Below are positions 60,556 to 64,000 of a stretch of 64,000 bases of DNA, piece after piece. Under the pieces are notes generated by a model, which searched no databases, was not told the origin of the DNA, and saw only the letters and a program-made list of their open reading frames with translations. The stretch spans positions 2,470,001 through 2,534,000 of the forward strand of contig NZ_OY782495.1 in assembly GCF_963677715.1 (NCBI RefSeq). The letters are read 5' to 3'. Positions within the stretch are counted from its first letter, which is position 1. Every line of letters begins with the position of its first letter. Origin of the DNA: an uncultured Bacteroides sp. (lineage in GTDB: Bacteria; Bacteroidota; Bacteroidia; Bacteroidales; Bacteroidaceae). The position numbers were made by a program, and so were the translations under genes.

Positions 60556-60963
60556 ATGAAGAAAACGATGGAAGCTAAGGAGATTGTGGTAGAATCTCTT
60601 ATTCATATAGAATGGCACATAGATGAAGCCATTAACACACAAGAATTGTCTCAGGCTATGAATTGTTCATCCCGATACTTAAACCGGATATTTTATAAAG
60701 TTGCAGGCATCTCTCTTTCTAAATATATCCGCTTGCGCATATTAATGGAGGCGAAACGACGATTTAGTTTTCATCAGTCGTTGCCGGAGGTTGCACAAAC
60801 GCTAAAATATGAGCCCGAAGAACTTCTTCGCTCTTTCCGCAAGGAGTTTGGAGATAGTTTATTTTCCTTGAAAGAACTTTCGCTTCCTTATCCTTTAGGG
60901 AGAGAATTAATAAGGAAAATAATGGCTACCGGAGAGACAGAACTTAAAAATTCGCCTTGTTAA
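60556..60963 (+). CDS. Stand-alone AraC-type HTH protein
   Basis: A 135-residue protein that is almost only an AraC double-HTH DNA-binding domain: EAINTQELSQAMNCSSRYLN then RIFYKVAGISLSKYIRLRIL, and the weaker second HTH SLPEVAQTLKYEPEELLRSF. No sensing domain is attached. As third gene after the LiaF-like and LytTR genes it may add a second DNA-binding output. MEAKEIV, four codons in, is an alternative start. Confidence 0.85.
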   Translation: MKKTMEAKEIVVESLIHIEWHIDEAINTQELSQAMNCSSRYLNRIFYKVAGISLSKYIRLRILMEAKRRFSFHQSLPEVAQTLKYEPEELLRSFRKEFGDSLFSLKELSLPYPLGRELIRKIMATGETELKNSPC

Positions 60964-61277
60964 CGAAACGTTGAAAGCACCCTATTGAGTAAATAGAGCA
61001 GAAAGAATTTCTTTTTCTTTGCTTTGATCAGAAGGCCATTCCCTAAAAAAAGGAATGGCCTTTTAATATATGTTACCTTCCTTTTTCTCTCTGCTCTGTC
61101 TTCTTGTTACATATAGATCAACATCTGTTGCATTGCTGTTTCTATAAGACTTCAGACTCTTTACGATATTATTAAGATTATTCTTTGTGAGCACATTCTT
61201 CGTATTGTAGTTCTATTTTTGTGTCGCTTTAGAGAGCTAATGAGACTGAAAATAGGTTAACGAAAATAAAACAAAGA
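60964..61277. other. 314 bp intergenic region before the phosphoesterase
   Basis: Contains a terminator (61032-61064) for the regulatory cluster and a possible -7 box TATTTTTG at 61214-61221 for the phosphoesterase gene. AAACGTTGAAAGCAC at 60966-60980 is an exact match to 24320-24334. Nothing coding is seen. Confidence 0.6.
61032..61064 (+). terminator. Terminator of the LiaF-like/LytTR/AraC cluster
   Basis: A perfect 11 bp stem AAGGCCATTCC/GGAATGGCCTT with a 9 nt loop and a short T tail. Confidence 0.85.
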
Positions 61278-63281
61278 ATGGAACTGAATTTGAAAAGGAA
61301 ACGAGCTTTTTGGGGCTCTGCATTGAAGTTGGCTCTTGCTATGGCAGGGGTTTTGTTTGTTGGTTTGGGTGCTACTTTTGCCAGTTGTGACGGTGGAACA
61401 TCGGGTGTGAACTCAGAAGATGCTTTTAAGATAACAGAGGTATCTATTCCTGGAAGCCTTGATGTTACTGCCGGAGGCGATCTGACCCTTACTGCTAAAG
61501 GATTCGCTATGGGAGACCAAGTACTGTTAGCATCGCAGAGCGATAGCAATCTGAATTTTACTCTAGATGTTAAGTCGGTGACGGCAGAATCGGCCGTGTT
61601 TAAGTTGCCGGCAAATATTACTACGGGCAAGTATAGTCTCGTCGCTTCGAGAGGGGAAAACAAACTGTCTCTGGGATCGATAACTCTTAATGTAGTGGTT
61701 GGGACAACAATTCCCGATGTTGCAGGCATGACACTGAAAGGAATTGTGTCTTGTGATGGAGTAGGGATGCCCGGAGTAACCGTGTCTGATGGATATGAGG
61801 TGACTACCACAAACGAGAGCGGAATCTATTATCTGGCTTCGGCTAAAAAGCATGGTTATGTATTTATCTCTGTTCCGGGAAATTACGAGGTAACAAATAA
61901 TGAAAATGAGCCGCAATTCTTTAAGCGACTGGCGGGAGGTAGTGCTGTAGAACAGAAAGATTTCTCTTTGACAAGGGTAGATAACACGAAGCACGTTGTT
62001 GTAGCAATGGCAGATTTGCACCTGGCCAACCGTAATGATGATTTGTCTCAGTTTAGCGAGGGATTCCTGACAGATGTGAATGCACTCATAGCAGATGTGA
62101 AAAATACAGGGACAAAGGTATACGGATTAACGTTGGGCGATATGAGTTGGGATCAATATTGGTATACCAACAGTTTTGCACTTCCTGAATACCTTACCTG
62201 GATGCATAAAATAAATTGCACGGTATTTAATGTAACCGGTAACCATGATAATGATCCTTATGGTGCGGGAGACTGGTTGGCGGAACAGGCATATAAAAGA
62301 GTGATCGGGCCGACTTATTATTCGTTTAATCTGGGTAATATTCATTATGTCGTATTGGATGATATTGTTTATATCAATACCGGAGGCTCTTATGGAGTAA
62401 TCGGTAGCCGCAATTATAATGGTGCCATAGTAGCCGACCAGATAGCTTGGTTGAAGAAGGACCTGGCAACCATTACTGATAAAAGTACTCCTATTGTTGT
62501 GGCTATGCACATCCCGTTGCATGAGAATCCGACAGCTGTTACCAGTGATGGCGGTCAGGTCGATCAGGTTTCATTGGATAATGGTAATGAGTTGATGGCT
62601 TGCCTGAATGGCTTTTCTAAAGTGCACATTTTGAGTGGGCATACTCACATTAATTTCTCGGTGGAGGCTTCGGATGCTTTAATGGAACATAACACGGCTG
62701 CTGTGTGTGCTACATGGTGGTGGACGGGAAGGAGCGGATATGCAGGAAATCAGATTTGCAAAGATGGTTCCCCCGGAGGCTATGGCGTTTGGCATATGGA
62801 CGGAGACAACATGCAATGGTATTATAAAAGCATAGGTTACGATAAAGATTATCAGTTCAGATCTTATGACTTAAACAAAATCCAGATTACGGCAGCCGCT
62901 TATGCACCTAATTCTACGGATGAAGATTTGGCTCCTTATGTAGGTACCTATGCCAGTTTGAACAGTAGGAATGAAGTCTTAATCAATGTTTGGGGATATG
63001 ATTCAAAATGGAAAATAGAAGTGACGGAGAATGGCAAACCACTCACTGTGACCAGAGTTTCCGGACTCGATCCGCTTCATATTGTTTCTTACGAGGCAAA
63101 GAGACTGAACGTGGGTGCTGTGCCGACCAGTGCTTTTGTTACTTGTAAAACGGCACATTTATTTAAAGTCACAGCTTCGTCTGCCACATCTACACTGATG
63201 ATCAAAGTAACCGACCGGTTTGGAGGTGTGCATACCGAAACGATGTCCCGGCCAAAAGAGTTTGGCTACCTGATGCAATAA
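61278..63281 (+). CDS. Lipoprotein calcineurin-like phosphoesterase
   Basis: A 667-residue exported protein; the signal segment ends in a lipobox-like TFASC near residue 38. An IPT/TIG-like beta domain (about 48-140) and a MetallophosN domain (GMTLKGIVSCDGVGMPGV) precede the catalytic domain (about 230-460), whose metal ligands are all visible: MADLHLANRND, TLGDMSWD, VTGNHDND, AMHIPLHE and SGHTHINF. A MetallophosC domain closes the protein. It sits directly before a SusC gene, so a phospho-compound may be the nutrient of that system. Confidence 0.9.
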   Translation: MELNLKRKRAFWGSALKLALAMAGVLFVGLGATFASCDGGTSGVNSEDAFKITEVSIPGSLDVTAGGDLTLTAKGFAMGDQVLLASQSDSNLNFTLDVKSVTAESAVFKLPANITTGKYSLVASRGENKLSLGSITLNVVVGTTIPDVAGMTLKGIVSCDGVGMPGVTVSDGYEVTTTNESGIYYLASAKKHGYVFISVPGNYEVTNNENEPQFFKRLAGGSAVEQKDFSLTRVDNTKHVVVAMADLHLANRNDDLSQFSEGFLTDVNALIADVKNTGTKVYGLTLGDMSWDQYWYTNSFALPEYLTWMHKINCTVFNVTGNHDNDPYGAGDWLAEQAYKRVIGPTYYSFNLGNIHYVVLDDIVYINTGGSYGVIGSRNYNGAIVADQIAWLKKDLATITDKSTPIVVAMHIPLHENPTAVTSDGGQVDQVSLDNGNELMACLNGFSKVHILSGHTHINFSVEASDALMEHNTAAVCATWWWTGRSGYAGNQICKDGSPGGYGVWHMDGDNMQWYYKSIGYDKDYQFRSYDLNKIQITAAAYAPNSTDEDLAPYVGTYASLNSRNEVLINVWGYDSKWKIEVTENGKPLTVTRVSGLDPLHIVSYEAKRLNVGAVPTSAFVTCKTAHLFKVTASSATSTLMIKVTDRFGGVHTETMSRPKEFGYLMQ

Positions 63282-63318
63282 ACGCAAATACAATAACATA
63301 ATTAAAGATGAATGTTTT

Positions 63319-64000
63319 ATGAGTTTACAACTTAACTTGAGGATGTTCTTTGTTTCGCTAATTTTATTATTGGTGACGCTGCCCATATTGGCGCAAAACA
63401 AAGAAATCAGAGGAACTGTGTATGAAACAGATGGCAGAACGCCTCTGGTAGGTGCTACTGTGTTGGCTAAAGGAACTGCCAATGGCAGCATAACAGACCT
63501 GAATGGAGAATATAAACTAAAGTTAACCGGTGAACATCTGGTCTTGGAGTTTCAATCCTTAGGATTCACTAAGCAGGAAATACCTGTAGGCAGGCAGAGT
63601 GTCATTAATGTGGTGATGAAGGAATCTGCTGTTCAGTTGGATGGCGTTGTGGTCACTGCACTGGGACTGACGCGTGAAGAAAAATCTCTGGGATATGCAG
63701 TCACTAAAGTGAATAGCGAAGCATTGACCAGCAGTATTTCTAGCAATTGGTTAAACTCCATGTCGGGTAAGGTTGCCGGATTAACTTTTGATCAGGCAGG
63801 CTCGGGCCCCGGTGGCTCCATGCGTGTTACTTTACGCGGAGATCAATCACTGAACTATGGAAGTAATGAGGCTCTTTTTGTTGTAGATGGCATTCCTGTT
63901 TCATCGGGAACTACAGCTACGGTTAGTGCAAGTAACTATGCAAATGCCGACGCGCCGGTAGATTTTGGTAACGGAGCGAGTGATATCAATCCGGAGGATA
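63319..64000 (+). CDS. SusC/RagA TonB-linked outer-membrane protein (N-terminal part)
   Basis: The first 227 residues of a SusC-type importer that runs off the window. A signal peptide (MFFVSLILLLVTLPILAQ) is followed by a carboxypeptidase-regulatory-like domain (EIRGTVYETDGRTPLVGATV) and the start of the plug (LDGVVVTALGLTREEKSLGY, LFVVDGIPVSSG). Unlike the SusC at 41-45 kb it has no STN domain, so it is not wired to a FecR anti-sigma factor. It starts 37 bp after the phosphoesterase gene, in an operon that likely continues with susD. An upstream ATG at 63308 leads to a stop after four codons. Confidence 0.92.
   Translation, partial: MSLQLNLRMFFVSLILLLVTLPILAQNKEIRGTVYETDGRTPLVGATVLAKGTANGSITDLNGEYKLKLTGEHLVLEFQSLGFTKQEIPVGRQSVINVVMKESAVQLDGVVVTALGLTREEKSLGYAVTKVNSEALTSSISSNWLNSMSGKVAGLTFDQAGSGPGGSMRVTLRGDQSLNYGSNEALFVVDGIPVSSGTTATVSASNYANADAPVDFGNGASDINPED

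Overview
The window reads as chromosomal DNA of a gut-type Bacteroidales, most likely the genus Bacteroides. Supporting signs are the TAnnTTTG -7 promoter element in front of many genes, the near absence of Shine-Dalgarno sequences, SusC/SusD outer-membrane systems with an ECF sigma/FecR pair, Bacteroidetes-type lipoproteins, the long form of IspG, and a type II glutaminyl-cyclase-like M28 lipoprotein. I see no prophage, transposase, conjugative element or CRISPR array. The species cannot be fixed from the sequence alone.

Layout. 1-13 kb: a truncated EEP-family membrane protein and two overlapping rhomboid proteases on the minus strand, then HU and argS on plus, topA, an outer-membrane barrel plus a 1002-residue TPR lipoprotein-like partner, a Nudix hydrolase and ComF. 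13-21.9 kb: two tandem tRNA-Asn genes, a PfkB kinase, an S41 protease, an esterase, then a minus-strand housekeeping cluster rpoN-PAP2-gcvH-purE-ispG. 22-35 kb: an aminopeptidase P and an EamA transporter, followed by a 482 bp convergent gap holding two different repeat structures; then a nucleoside kinase with an N-terminal TGS-like part, a Na/Pi cotransporter, rubredoxin, a PMCA-type calcium ATPase, a HAD phosphatase, ribF, a CPBP protease and a DUF2975/HTH pair. 35-39.6 kb: sufE, the M28 lipoprotein, an LD-carboxypeptidase, and ptb-buk. 39.7-46.5 kb: a complete ECF sigma - FecR - SusC - SusD locus without any local glycan-degrading enzyme. 46.7-52.7 kb: pnp, a thioredoxin-fold lipoprotein lacking CxxC, greA, a HIT protein, manC and tRNA-Leu. 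53-55.6 kb: an arsenic-type operon (arsR, small thioredoxin, arsC, permease, half-size DMT protein). 55.9-61 kb: an aldo/keto reductase, a degenerate methyltransferase-like protein, a PduO-type adenosyltransferase, DUF2795, and a three-gene LiaF-like/LytTR/AraC regulatory cluster. 61.3-64 kb: a lipoprotein phosphoesterase followed by a second SusC gene that runs off the window.

The best candidates for less-described biology are non-coding. (1) On the plus strand between fecR and susC there is a -7 promoter motif that overlaps the susC start codon, followed about 50 nt later by a perfect 13 bp hairpin with a T-rich tail. It looks like an antisense RNA of about 80 nt in the susC leader, similar in placement to the DonS antisense RNA of Bacteroides. 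(2) A 29 bp perfect inverted repeat has the sufE stop codon in its loop. (3) A terminator-like hairpin lies in the greA leader. (4) A GC-rich palindromic element and a cluster of CTATCAC heptamers share one intergenic gap. All of these are pattern readings from the sequence; none was tested by search or experiment here.
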